The notes: generated by a model from the sequence alone, not told the origin. Shown: positions 1 to 12,637, counted from the first letter of the stretch. The stretch is 64,000 nt of DNA from Antedon bifida (GCA_963402885.1 OY727096.1:24037820-24101819), one strand, 5' to 3'. Translations and numbers: made by a program.

Positions 1-996
1 ATTGAAACTAGGACTATATGCGATACAATAAAATAACACTGTAACTAAAAAACAGATTTTGTTAATAATAATTTACAGTGTATAGACACTGGCACACCTA
101 GGGTCATTAGTAAAGAAAAAAAGTTTTGAAAATAATGCCAGCATGAGGTGATAATATTATTAATAATAATACAATTGTGCCATTTTTCTTAAATGACCCT
201 GTCACTCTGAATAAATTTTAAAACAAGCACACACACTTATACATATTTAGGGTTAACTATACTTCATTTATAAAGTAATAATTGTTCTGGACTCACTGTT
301 TACTGTTTTCCTGAGTGTTGGTATTGATGCAACAAAAATAGTACAAATTTTCAGTGGGAGGGAATTTTTCTATTGAATAATTTTAATATTTTAAAATGTA
401 ATATATGTTCTTTTATATCATCAAATCTACATAATTCTATATTTACACATAGCAGGTATGTATGATGGGGCGAAAATCTTCTACATACAGTATTGGGTGT
501 AAGAGACACTGAACCATTCTATCATTGGCAGCTAGTAACATTTTACTAATACTAATCTTGAAATATGGCAAGATTTAACCAGAGGTTCAACGGAAGTTCT
601 TGATATTATTTCAGTACAATATAGCTGTCAAATTTAATTCATACTAAACATTATTTTGATAATAAAAAAATCAGTAAGCCTGATGTATAAATTAGTATTT
701 GACATGACTAGCCATATGTCTACCCTTCTTTAGATATATTTAGACATCAACATCTAGATGTGTCTACCATGACATGTGTAGACATCTAGAGTGTCTATCA
801 TGACATGTATAGACATTTAGATGTGTCTACCATGACATGTTTAGCCATCTAGAGAAGATCATCTAGATGTGTCTATCGTGACATGTTTAGACATCTACAG
901 AAGATCATCTAGTGGGTCTAAGATAATAAAAATTGCTAGTATCCGTAAAACCCAAGCACAATGACTTCATGAATGTGGCAGATATGGATGGTACAG
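1..996. other. Lipin 3' UTR and downstream flank
   Basis: AT-rich sequence downstream of the lipin stop codon. Apart from the tandem repeat at about 720-920, no gene is visible. Confidence 0.6.
720..920. repeat. Degenerate tandem repeat, about 37 bp unit
   Basis: About five imperfect units built around GTCTACCATGACATGT followed by TAGACATCTAGA. The variants differ by small indels, and the last two carry an extra AGAAGATCATCTAG. The unit is partly self-complementary. It lies just downstream of the lipin stop, probably in the 3' UTR or flank. Confidence 0.8.
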
Positions 997-3900
997 CTAT
1001 TTCTTGACTGTGATGGGTGTAGGTTCTAATCCTGCCAACTCATCATCTGAGGGTAATTCTGGCATGAGAGGGCGCCAATAAGTGTATGAACTATAGTCGG
1101 AAGATTCTTCAAATGCGACCGACTTGCGTGAATTTAGCGGTGGGAACACATGATCGGCCAAATCTTGTAGTTTGTTGTATCTAACAAGAATAGAAAATAT
1201 TTTATTTAAATTACTTATTTGGTATACAGCCCCACAACAAACTGAATGTTTTTAACAATGTTTTGAAAAATGTCTTTTTAAAAAATATTGCCTGTATGTC
1301 ACTATTTTATAGCAATATTTCAAAGTCTTCAGAACATGGTATATTAACACATTTTATCTATGTATTACTGAGTTAAAATTTATTACCACGTAATGAATAA
1401 ATCAAAAGGCAAATTGCATAAAAAATGACAAGCTCAATGGAGATACAAATACAAGAAGCACTGAAAATATGTAAATGTTGTGGATATCAGTGGCTGCATC
1501 TCAATGGAGATTCCTCAGTGCAATTGAGAGTACTTGGAGATAATTTACCTAATTCAAACATATAAATGTGTTAAACATTTTAAGTTTATGAATCCACATA
1601 CGAACTTACGAGGATTTAAATGTCTTGGATATTTCTTGCGATACTTGTCCCTTTGGATTGATAGTGAAGATACGAGTAGTGGGGACGCCAACAGCTCTGT
1701 AAGACCACACATCCTATGGACAACAATATGCAATTTAAATATGTGTAGTTTTATCTGCATTGCTTCCAAAGTTCAAAGATTTCATTCCCAGATGCAAGAG
1801 TATTGCAGAATAAAACTAAAAAAAAATTTTAATAACAAAATACTTACATTAATTCTGTTGCCAAATCCAGCATAAAATGGATTATTCGGAAACAAGGATG
1901 CAATGTCCTTTAAGCAGCCAATCTTAAATTCCTCAGGCTTTCTGACAATCACCTCTCTACAAGAAGAAAATATTATGCTATCTTATGAAATCAAAAGTTT
2001 TAGGGATCATGTCAAAATTATTCTGGTACTGCAGTAATTACATTCTTTATTTAGTTTATGAGACAGACTCTGCAATAATTTTGCGTAATGTTAATAAAGC
2101 TTACTGTTTTAAACAAAGTAAATACAAACCATTAAATCTAACTATTTGGGTAGTTGCACAAGCTATCACAGCATCAATTAGGCAGCAAGGTTTGTGGGCA
2201 TGTGTAGAGATTTGTTATGTTTTAATTGGTGTAGTTGCAGAAGCTATCACAGCATCAATTAGGCAGTAAGGTTTGTGAGCATGTGCAGAGGTTTGTTATG
2301 TTCTAACTGGGGTAGTTTGTGGTGTGCCATGGTCAAATTAAATCTGTCTGGGTACTTACTTATGGAAAGCAGAGATGAGTGAACTGGGATTAAGTAGAAG
2401 AGGCCCATCAGGCAGACCTACACTATTCTGATTAACACTTTTCAGGTAGCCCTTTGTGTATCCAGCTTGTCCAATGGCACGTGAAGACAAGAATAGGAAA
2501 TCGTAACCATTATCGGCAATGGTACTATAAAGATGGGCAACTCCTGAATGTGTCCAATCACGGCCAAGTACTGGTAGAATCTGTCCTATAACATCCGACC
2601 TGTAAAAATGTAGTAATGATACAGTAAATGATTATGATTATATTAGCAGTATTATTATATCATAAAAACTATGTTTAAGAAAGGATATTACTGGCAAAAT
2701 CTATTTTTGTACTATTTACTTTGGCATATTGAGATTGCCAAGAATAAATTTTACCTCTGTCCTAATAGACGAAAATCAGAATAATAAATTCATATTAGTT
2801 GGGAGAAGAAATATTGGCATTAGAATTGATTTGAACCTGGGACCCCAGGATAGGTAGGCAAACATCTTAACTGCTATTAACTTACTTAGTTATTGTACCA
2901 TCGATATCAGACACCACAATCTTACTATCATGTTTCCAAAGGTAAATCGTACTTTTGCATAGACATGTTCCTTGATATCTGGTGGTGACAGAGTAGGTGA
3001 TCTCATTTGGTCCAGGTCTTAAATTCAAACACGACTAAAATAGAAAAACAAAAGAACGGTATAAAATATTTACTATACACAGAAGAATAAAACAAAAACT
3101 GTATCAAACAAACCAGAGTAAAGTACAGTAAACACACTCATTAATACAGAACGAGTATTTCAAATTTATTTTCCTTTCTTATTTCTTATCATAAAATTAT
3201 ATATATGGCTAACTTCTGTCGTATAACGATAATGTCAATTAGTCTTACATTCATCTGAATGATGACTAAGCCAGGACTGATTGACCAAGGGCTGATACTA
3301 GATGCAGGGGCTGCCATAAGAGTCAGCAGTGCTGATTTCAAATGCCTAATGGGACCCCAGCTCCATATACAGCACCCGGTATTCCCAGATGGTCTCCCAT
3401 CAAAGCTTTAACCGGGCCCAACTTTGCTTAACTTCGGTGATCTGGCGAGAACCGGTGTTTCAACGTGGTAAGGCATAAAATTATAACAATAATGGTAAAT
3501 AACATTAATACAGGAAGGAGCTAGAAAAAAGTAAAATACTCATTGAGTCCAGCCTCTATACCATAATAGTATAACTTCACCAACATTGGTGCAACTTAAT
3601 ATCTTAGATTATGATTGTGGAAAATATTGTGGTTAATTTTATGGTTGAATTTGTCTTTGTTTTGTATGTTTTGTTATATAGATGTACTATCCACAAAAAA
3701 AAAAAGAATGAATAACTAACTAATTGCTCGTGTGTCAGTCGTATAGACTTCTTGTAATATTCACTGGATGATGAGTGTTGACTGCTTCCTTCCAGATCTT
3801 CTTGTAACGGGGACTCAGTCGGTAATCTAACGAGAAGTAAATATAGATTTTATTGGCCACATTATAAAAGTATGGTACATTTTAATTTTATGGTTAACTA

Positions 3901-6900
3901 GAAAAACAGAGGAATTGAAAGAGTTCACAAAGGGTAAGGACTTTCTACTTAGTGTTTCAGTTGTTGGGGTGGGGGGTTTTTGCGTTTAATTTTGTGCTTG
4001 GGTCACGCACCACCAACCAACGTTTTGACAGCTAAACTGATGAACTATGAACTTGTTGATATCTATTTTTAACAGGGCTTCCGCTTATAGCCAACCATGA
4101 AGATGAGCATAGTATTAGTCAACAATCACAAAGACACAATGAGAAAGAAAGTGATATTTGGTAAGACTAGAGTACAGGGTATGTCAAGCATTAGTTTGTG
4201 GATAGATGCATAGCTAATACATCATAGACATATACCCCTTTTACACCGCCGAGCTTATAACAAACCCGGGTCGTGTCCGGATAAATTTCCATTTCACACC
4301 TGATTCATTAACCCGGGAATGACACGGGTTTCGTGTATTTACACTGCAAAATACCAACCCGTGTAAATGTTCTAGATCATTCGAAATATCGCCCTCTCAC
4401 GCACGAAGAGAGACCATAGTAACGGTCTGCTCATTATACCTCCTACAATTTTGTTTTATGGCAATACACACAAGAATTGAGTCTACTCGTGAAGAATAAT
4501 ATCTTGAAATAAAAATGAATAATAAATAACCATAAGTTTTATTTAATAAATAAGCGAATAAACAAAATAAATCTTATCTTAATTCTATGTAAATTAAATA
4601 CTATAGTGAGCGAGGATAGTAAACAAACGGGTAAAGATACGCTGAGCGTTTTACACCGCAAACATGGGTTCATGCCGGGTGCGTCCCGGGTTGACTTGAC
4701 GCTGAATACATTCCGCATCACTTACCCGGGTGGTTCAGCGACCCGGGTAACTTTTTACGTGGTTTACACCGGCCTACATTTCCGCATTTTTGCGTCCCGG
4801 GTACGACTTGGGTTATACAATTCCGGATCAACTCCGCATTTTTACTGGCGGTGTAAAAGGGGTAATAGAATTGTCCTTACTTTTCTTCTGGTTTCTCTTC
4901 TGGAATTTTGTCTTCTATTTTGATAGTTTCATCTATATTCTCCAGCTAAAATAAAAGTACATGATTAATTATTTCAAACTTTAAAAGATGTTTTTGAAAG
5001 AAGTATGAAATCTAAATAATACATTATACAAATTATTTCCCATTTAAAAAATGACATGGTTTTGTTATCAAAGCCTTGTATAATCAATAGTATGCAAACA
5101 TCACCATTATTTGGAAAAATAGCAATGATAAATAATGTCAGATACTAACTTTCTTTGTCATTGGTGGTGGCTCTGACCCTCGTCGCCATGAAAACCACGA
5201 AGAAAGTCCTCCTTTACCCTTAGTAAGCTGTTCCTTCATCATGCTTTCGATTTTCATCTCTGGTAGAGGGCGTTGGAATGCGAGGTATGATATGAGTAGC
5301 GGCCCAGCCGTTGCCCAGGGGTAGTACTTGCCCCGTATTCTCACTACAAGGTTTGGGTTCTCGAGTATTGCTGGATTCTTTATGAATTCATCATAGTTGA
5401 TTATAGATTGTACAAAGTCCTCTGAAATAAAAGACAAATGTTTGGTTAATTTAGTTTTCCTGCAAGCCAACTTGGCTATTTAGATGTACGGTAACTAGCC
5501 CACACGACATTTAGTAGCCCAAAATAACTAAAAGCTTGTATGTATTTCATTTCATTCATTTCCACTATTTTTTGGAATTTTGAGTGACATAACAAATTGT
5601 GTCCACAATAGAACATATATTGTACAGAGAGGTTATATAATTCACTAGAGGGCTCACTAGCAACAGCGAAGCGAAATTTCTATTTTTTTAAAAATGGAAA
5701 TATACAGGAGAAAAGGACCATTTTGATACGTTTAACATGCGGCAATGTAGGCGTAGTGGTGAATGGCTGAGAGAGGCACGAATATAATATTACATAAAAA
5801 TCTAAATTACTGAAAATATTATACTAGTGGCTAGATCTCAATGTAGGCTATCACACTTTTTTTGTCAAACTAGTTTGATAGTGTAGACTGAGATATTTAG
5901 GCTAAAACCAATTTACACAACTATGCTCTGTTTCCATGAATCTCACCTTGTGCTATCTCTTCAGACTCATTAGGCCAACCACACAGAGACATATCAACAC
6001 CATCCATGGGCATCTGGGAATACTCCCTAGCTGCTGGTACACCTTCCACAGAACTAGGTGACTGCGGCAGGCTGTTGCCGAGGTCTGACGACTTATCGTC
6101 ATCTTTTACCTCTTGTATCGTTCGAATTCTGTTTGTAGGATTTGCACTGCAAGAAGAAAGATTAAAATTCTAAGGTTAGGTTCACACTAGGACGTTGTTT
6201 TTTAACTCATGAACGCATAATTTGTTTGTTTATGTATTATTTACTCCACACAAACAAAAGTACAATAATGTATAAGTAAATTTACCCAAACATGTTTAAA
6301 TTAAGGTGTGGGATGGTGGTTAAAATAATTTCAAAATCAAACCTTATTAGGATAATGGTCAGTATTAAAAAATAAAGAAGATAATTTCCTAATCTTGTTA
6401 TTAAGCAGATTTTTAAAAAATCATGCAAATTACTTGAGATAGAGGGCAGCAATCTCTGGGTCAAGTCCTTCCGAGTCCAGGTCGTCTAAGTAGATCCCTT
6501 CTTCTAAAGTCTTGCTATGCCTTATTTTCTTAGTACTCCTCATGAAGTTCATTATGCTCCACTTTGACCCACGCTTCTCTGAACTGGCGCCGCTTGCACT
6601 AGGGGTTTCCTCGCCCTTTTCTACGTCCTTTTCATGGTCAGGGATTTGCTAAAACATTTATTAAAAAGGTTAAAAACATAAAACTTACTGTACACAAATT
6701 TTGTCTGATTATTACGGATGCATTACCTTAGTATCAATGAAAAATAACAATACAGTAACATAATTTTGATCATGCTAAAGCTCGGTTTCCACTAGGAGGA
6801 ATGTTTGTGCTACGTAAGCGAGTTGACCAATGACAATTGACAGTTCGGATAAATCATTGCTTGTGATTGGTCAAATCACTTGCACTGCTCCTTATGTTGC

Positions 6901-9900
6901 ATCCTAGTGGGAATCCAGCTTTAATTATGTGTATTGTATTTGAAACTTGATATTACAGAATATTTTATTTTTATTCATTCAATTAAAGTCATTCAAGTTT
7001 TTAAGTTTGAAAGCAAGCATATGGATCGAGTAACACCTATTTTAGTTTATATGATAATGCAGTGCTCGTAGAATCAGTTGCCCAAGGTTCTGTGGCAACC
7101 AAGAATGTACACTGGACAACTTAACTTAAATAGGTCTGTGATCCGGGCAACCTAATAAAATCCCAAATGAAATAAATTAATACAAATAATTCTGATCTTT
7201 GAGTACAATTCTTAGTGAAAAAAATAGGGGAAACAAACAAATTGGTAGTGCAACCAAATCAAAGGACTTGGTTGCCCTGTGGATTCTGCGAGCACTGCAA
7301 TGATGATGCAAATGTTAATGATTAACATCAACATAGTTGAAAAGTAGAAGTATTATTCCATTAGTCCATTATTCAAGATGTTGACCCAAATAAATAATGA
7401 ATACAAATGTTGGCATGATCATGGGAGGATCGGGTCTGCACTATTGACTGATGGAACTGATGATAACAACAACATTGTACTGAGAAAATTAATAAACACT
7501 GAAAAGCTCCCTCTATGTGGTTAATGAACATTGAACTTCACTCCAAATAAAGGTTGTAAATGTAAATGTGAGAAAACTTGTACCCTCTCGCCTATCATCG
7601 AAGGTTTTAAAAAAGTTTATTTTTGGCACAATTTTAATCTGACTGGTATTTTCCTCACCTCATAATATAGGTCATAGGTCAAATATATATACAATATAAG
7701 GTAGCTAAATCTAAAACAATGCTACTAAAGCTAGTAGTACATGATTACCCACTGAAACAGTTGGTATGGCATTGGTAGTGAATAATTAAGGACTACAAAA
7801 ATGTATTTTTTTAAATGGAATATGATAAACTGTTTTTGTTGAATTGTAATGTACCTATTAATGTAGAACATTCAAAGTGTTTTAGTATGGCTGTATTTTT
7901 TATCACTTCATGCACAATTTAAATTATTAAAAAAAGTATTGAAATTTTGCAAAGTTTGACCTGAGTAGTATAATAATATATTACAAATAATGTTTTTATA
8001 TTTATACTGAGGGTGGAGTGGGGTGTGGAACAAACCAATTTGATTTGATGGTCATTTTAATGTAAGGCAGATTTTCCTTGTGGAGGAAGGAACACTTCCA
8101 TTCATTCAAAATGGATCCCACAGTATCAACAAAAACATTACTGTATTATATTATTACCATTCAATGAATTTTTTAACCAGATTTATTTTTTAATACCTCA
8201 TAAAATTGTTTATCCAGAGATGGTTTCAACTACAGAGAAAAATGACAAAACAAAGCAACATATCTCTATAGCTTTAAGCTCTGTCTACACTATCAAACTT
8301 TATGTGACAAAAAAATATAACGTGGCCATATATGGACACGATGATGTCATATCACTACTACCATACTTAGGTATTTCACTACCACATTTGTGTACATCAC
8401 ACTTTTTTTGTCAAACTATTTTGACAGTGTAGTCTGACATTTGTGGAGTCATTGACAATTTTTAAACATTAATATAATCAAATATTTCTTATTATCATGC
8501 ATCACTTATCAGATGCATGATATAAAAAAAAAATGTTATTGTCCGAAGCAGAGTTGAGAATCTGATCTTAATTTATTACATCACTTTATCAACAACATAC
8601 TTCCTCACCCTTTGTCTAAAGTAGTTCATTACTAATTAACTATTAATGTCACAGCCGGGCTTGTCAATATCTTAGCATTACATTAAGGAAGCTGTAATTG
8701 TAAACACATCACAAGACTCGCATGACATGCATAGCACATGACATAGGAAATCCATACACCCATTATAGGAAACACACCACTCGTTGGGTCAATGGTTCAC
8801 TCCAATTCAAGACCATAAATGATGTGGGGGTTTTGGTGTTGTGATTGCCAGTAAAGAAGGCACTTATAATTGATGGTTGTTTGCACCACATTTAAAGGCT
8901 AGTTGGTCTAATATACTACATCCCAAGTCCAAATAGAACATTAAGTGGACCCCCTTTGGGACCCAAAAAGTGTCCCAAGAATAGAGGATGTTTGTCCATA
9001 AAAACATACATTTCCCCTTGTTCGTTTTACAGGAAAATGTCCTTTAATATGAGGGATGTATTTATTTAGACAATATCCATTTGACATACCTCAGGTAGTT
9101 GACCCCAGTTCCATTCTAGTTTGTCTACTTCCTCCCCCTGCACATCTCTTTGCAGTTCTGCTTCTGTGTCACTCTTTGGACTTGGTGGCCTTGTTTGGTG
9201 TGGACTATAAAGAAATTATTTTAAAAATATATTACAATAATATTTATTTTTCTATTTATGTATGACAAATCTTTCTTTTTGAAGAAAATAAATTTTGGAA
9301 TAAGTTAAGCATTACCTGACAATTGGGGTTGCATCATTATCTGAAAAGGGGTGAAACTCTGACCTCAGAGGTTCCTCAAGAAATGCTGACCAATCATCTG
9401 ACTCTGTATAGCTACTAATTGTGTTTTTTCTCGTAGATGGTGGCGTTTCGATGTCAGAAACATCCTCCATTTGGAAGATCTCATCATCTGAATGCCGTGA
9501 TACGCTCGATTCTGACGTGCCGGTATTACGACGTTGAAAGCTTTCTAATGCGGCTTTCCGTTCGTTAGCACTTTTTCTTCGTTTCCTGCGAACACGACTT
9601 TTCGTGCTTGAATTGTCCGGTACTTTAACTAATGGTGAAATTTTATTTTCAGTTCTCACTTGCGGAATTGGTTCATCTTCTAAACTCGAACCGCTTAATT
9701 CATTTTGATGAAGCGCAATCGTGGATATTACTCTTGACTCGGTCTTATTTAACCCATCCACACCCGTATCCGTTTCAACCGTAATTTGTATAGGTTTTTC
9801 AATCTCTTCTTCAGCTACATAAGACATAGGCGCTGGTTCTTTTATACTAGCGGCCAGCCTTTTTAAATGGGTGTCATCGCGGACTGGCGAGTCAGTGATA

Positions 9901-12637
9901 CGCTTCGGTGAACCTTCACTTTTAGGTGATGAACTTAAAGTAGTCTGTGATTTGTTTTCGAGTGAACCACCACTCTTTGTAGATATACCGTTTGCAGTAT
10001 TTGATTTCTTTGTTTGTGTATACATTTCTTTCAATCCCTTTTGCATTAATTCTCCTGTTGACATAGGAATTGGTGATGTTGCCAAGTTGGCAGGAAGAAA
10101 CTCCTAGAAGCCAAGAAATGAATAATATTTTAAAGCGCCAGGAATTATATGGAAATTATTATACCGTAGTTACTGCAGTAACTACATTTTTTACTGCAAT
10201 AACCATTCTGATTTTTAATTTAGAAGATTACAGTTTACAGTTACTGTTAGTGTTTAAAGAGTAAACAAAATGAAGTATACTGCAGTAGAATAATTTTGAC
10301 TTGGTTCCTTATTATATAATTGAACCAACAGTAAACAAATATTAGTATACACAGTTTGTAAATGTACCTCACTAGAAGTTTCTTCAACAAAAAATGCTTC
10401 ACCATTCTCACCAAGTTTCATTTGTAAATCTACCGGTTCACCATTCACTTCAATATCAACCTATTTAAACAAAAACATCTAATTGTAAAATGGATAGACC
10501 ATATTAATAATTTTATTGTATTTTTTGGTTTAAGTTAAGCACTTTATACATGAAGTTTCTTGACTTTAAGTACTGTACTCTTTTGAAAATTATCATAGCT
10601 TTTGCAAAGATTTTGTTCAAAATCTTAAAATGGAAAATATGTTTGATAAAAATATACAAAGTAAAATACTTCATCGATAAAATATTGAAAAATGTGTTAA
10701 GACATACTGTACACTATTTAAGAACATATATTAAAAAGATGGTCAAAAATATATAAATACAGTACAAAAAATACTGATTTCACAAAATTCCACAGCATAT
10801 TGAAAATTTACAATTTGTCATCATAGACAGTAGAGGAAGAATCTGTTAAAGTTTGATAATGTTAAGTAAAGTATTGTTTCAACGTCACTGGATAAAATCC
10901 ATGTGTTTTTGATATGGTTGTGATAACAATCATAGATTGTGTAATATAACTCGGCAGGATCAATCATTAGCATTCATTATTGATTTTGTATGGATTCTTT
11001 TTGACATACGTCATATATTAATGCTGTTTGATGTTGATAAGATAGAATAATTTTATGTTTAGTTCATGAATGAAACCAATACAAAAATAATTTTACTGTT
11101 AGTACATTCAAGCGTTCTCATATTGAGGATGTACAGTAGTGAGTTAGCCTATCCCGTCTTGGTATTATGGGGAAAGTGATTGGTCGTCTTATGTCAGACA
11201 GGGTCATTTAGTGTTTTCATCAGATAGATGTATGCATCTTCTTGTTTGTTTTTTTACTCTGATAGATGTTCTCATGATCTTTACCATTTCACTACTTTGA
11301 ATTCGGAAAATGTTATTGCTGGGCACTTGAAAGATTCTCCCTTTAAAATTGACCTGCCCATGGATACTAACATCAGTACTTTACTACCCACTACACAGGG
11401 GTTTTTCTTATGAAGAAACTTTAGGGGGAAAATAGGGAAGACCAGTTTGTATACTGGTATATTGCTGTCATGGTCTAATTGTCTATACAGACTATTTATT
11501 TATTATCTTAATGTAACTAGTTAATAGTGGGCCTCCTATCACAAGCCCCTTGGGGTTTCCTGGAGGTCCCTTTCATCTTAATTTAAATGTGTTTACTCCT
11601 TTTTTGTTATGTGTATTGAGATGGATAAAAAGAGATTGATTGATTGCCAGTTGAATTACTGAAACATACAGATAGATCAAAAGAGTCCAAAACCAAAATA
11701 TCCACAACATTCTTTGTGCCTCTGTCTTATCATAAATCCTGCTACAGTATTACAGTATATCCTGGTTCAATGAACATTGTACATGTATGAACAATAATAT
11801 TAACATGATAAAAGTTAAGTAGGTATTGCCTCATATGTACCAGTGGATTGCATAACCATATCATTATCACTCAGTTTAAATTGCATTATCATTGAAATAT
11901 TAATTTTAGAATTTATCATCATGTATTGCATGATAAGAAAGAATAGCTGAAAAACAATAAATATTGATTCAATGACCTTTGCACTGCAAGTTCAACTTTT
12001 TGTAAACTGTTAAAAATAATATGACTAATCAGTAATCTATAATAATGAATGTATTATGAGTAGAATATGGAATATGGATTGGACAGAAATTTTCATTGAG
12101 TTGAAAGATGGACCTGTAGTCTGTCTGGTTTAATGAACCAGACTTCCATCTGTCAACGGACTTGTGGAGTCTCCTGTTACTGTACACATTGCACACTACA
12201 GGTTGAAACTCAACTAACTGTATCCTTGCCTCATTCTTTAGATGGGACGTAAATTCGTTGGTCCCGTGTACATAGAGCATTTGGTACACTTTTCGCAAAG
12301 GCACTGTACTGCTGGCTGCCGTGGGTCTGTGGAGGGCCTAATCCGAATTTTCTCAGTTTCCTGTTAAACAAATATTAGTTACCAAAAAAAAAAAAACAAC
12401 TAATTTTTGAAATAAATAGTTGGACACCCGACAACCTATCCTACGATTTGATCTTACCACTTTCTCCTTGCTACGTAAAACGCCCATCTTGCCGAAGCGG
12501 ACGTGAAACGGTGAACAGCGGTAGTTTCCATCTTCCTGCTCAACGACGATCACATCGATGGCGCCAGTTAGCGTAGCAGGATTGATCTCATTGTACATAT
12601 ACTTGACGTTTGAGAAGAAGCGACCGACATAGTTCAT
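997..12637 (-). CDS. LPIN: Lipin, phosphatidate phosphatase (14 coding exons, complete)
   Basis: Mg2+-dependent phosphatidate phosphatase that makes diacylglycerol; lipins also act as nuclear transcriptional co-regulators. Coding exons in transcript order: 12637-12458, 10460-10368, 10103-9316, 9204-9090, 6648-6434, 6146-5947, 5421-5150, 4945-4881, 3826-3721, 3034-2886, 2599-2360, 1956-1848, 1713-1610, 1180-997. They sum to 2820 nt, 939 aa, with all phases consistent. Seen: the N-LIP domain starts MNYVGRF and continues through [12 protein letters not shown] and [12 protein letters not shown]; a basic NLS-like stretch RVRRKRRKS lies near aa 261-269; the haloacid-dehalogenase catalytic motif DIDGT is at aa 721-725; C-LIP continues through RDWTHSGV and FYAGFGNR. 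The co-activator LxxIL motif reads IGQIL (aa 732-736). The start is the conserved MNYVG; an acceptor at 12662 shows that at least one 5' UTR exon lies upstream. Vertebrate lipins are about 890 aa, so this one is slightly longer in the linker. LPIN1/2/3 type is not resolved. Confidence 0.96.
2004..2042 (+). repeat. Short-TIR repeat family, solo end
   Basis: Carries the recurrent core ATCATGTCAAAATTATTCT followed by an ACTGCAGTAA-type tail. The same end is seen, in either orientation, near 10290-10311, 23730-23758, 28040, 28160-28191, 41155 and 41984-42008. Confidence 0.55.
2150..2320. repeat. 81 bp direct repeat, about 2.1 copies, in a lipin intron
   Basis: The segment starting GTAGTTGCACAAGCTATCAC at 2150 recurs at 2231 with only a few substitutions, and a third partial copy begins near 2312. 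It lies in the lipin intron between exons 1956-1848 and 2599-2360. Confidence 0.8.
2800..2885 (-). repeat. tRNA-like box A/box B fragment (possible SINE)
   Basis: On the minus strand, TAGCAGTTAAGATG is followed about 30 bases later by GGTTCAAATC, which resembles a pol III box A and box B pair. No full cloverleaf was found. A similar fragment is at 42160-42232. Confidence 0.35.
3364..3474 (-). repeat. 5S rRNA-like sequence in a lipin intron
   Basis: Read on the minus strand this begins GCCTTACCACGTTGAAACACC and continues through AAGTTAAGC (box A), GGGCCCGGTTAAAG, GATGGGAGACC (box C) and GGGAATACCGGGTGCTGT, in the order and spacing of metazoan 5S rRNA. At about 111 nt it is slightly shorter than the usual 120 and diverges at its 5' end and middle. 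It lies in the lipin intron between exons 3826-3721 and 3034-2886, in the same direction as lipin. It may be a dispersed 5S pseudogene or the head of a 5S-derived (SINE3-type) SINE. The conserved internal promoter boxes are seen directly; activity is unknown. Confidence 0.8.
4235..4862. mobile_element. 628 bp MITE with TA target-site duplication
   Basis: The terminal inverted repeats are CCCCTTTTACACCGCC at the left and GGCGGTGTAAAAGGGG at the right, perfect over 16 bp. TA flanks both ends (4233-4234 and 4863-4864), as expected for Tc1/mariner-type transposition. The interior is GC-rich for this region, with many CCCGGG motifs, and has no transposase. The element lies in a lipin intron and ends 18 bases from the donor side of exon 4945-4881. 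The 105-residue open frame over it is incidental. Confidence 0.9.
5851..5895. mobile_element. Partial copy of palindromic MITE family B
   Basis: One arm of the family whose full copies read GTCTACACTATCAAACT at one end and AGTTTGATAGTGTAGAC at the other. Only the right half remains, in a lipin intron. Confidence 0.65.
6777..6923. mobile_element. Palindromic MITE family A, copy 1
   Basis: Starts TAAAGCTCGGTTTCCACTAG and ends CTAGTGGGAATCCAGCTTTA. The centre carries GTTGACCAATGACAA and the inverse TTGTGATTGGTCAAA, so the element folds on itself. It lies in a lipin intron. Other copies are at 29962, 30241, 34594, 34650, 36088, 48370, 54485, 59203 and 60264. Confidence 0.85.
6924..9089. other. 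Lipin intron, no gene seen
   Basis: AT-rich intron between exons 6648-6434 and 9204-9090. It holds one MITE (8271-8437) and otherwise no open frame or RNA gene that I could support. Confidence 0.6.
8271..8437. mobile_element. Palindromic MITE family B, copy 1
   Basis: Starts AAGCTCTGTCTACACTATCA and ends with the inverse TTTGACAGTGTAGTCTGAC. The interior has GACACGATGATGTCATATCA and short repeated CACTACCATA. It lies in a lipin intron. Other copies are near 5851, 53911 and 62618. Confidence 0.8.
10461..12457. other. First coding intron of lipin
   Basis: Two-kilobase AT-rich intron. The only protein-like stretch is at 12029-12345 and is described separately. No RNA gene was recognised. Confidence 0.6.
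12029..12345 (-). other. Unexplained exon-like block, less AT-rich than its surroundings
   Basis: A compositionally distinct block in the first lipin coding intron. It has a 91-residue open frame on the minus strand (12304-12029) and a short hairpin around 12110-12150 (TGGTTTAATGAACCA). It matches no part of lipin and the lipin reading frame skips it. It could be a dispersed repeat, an alternative exon or a relic; no assignment is made. Confidence 0.35.

Noticed and set aside
4606-4923. 105-residue open frame on the plus strand
   Set aside because: Lies across the TIR element 4235-4862 and runs into the antisense of a lipin exon; no protein family signal.
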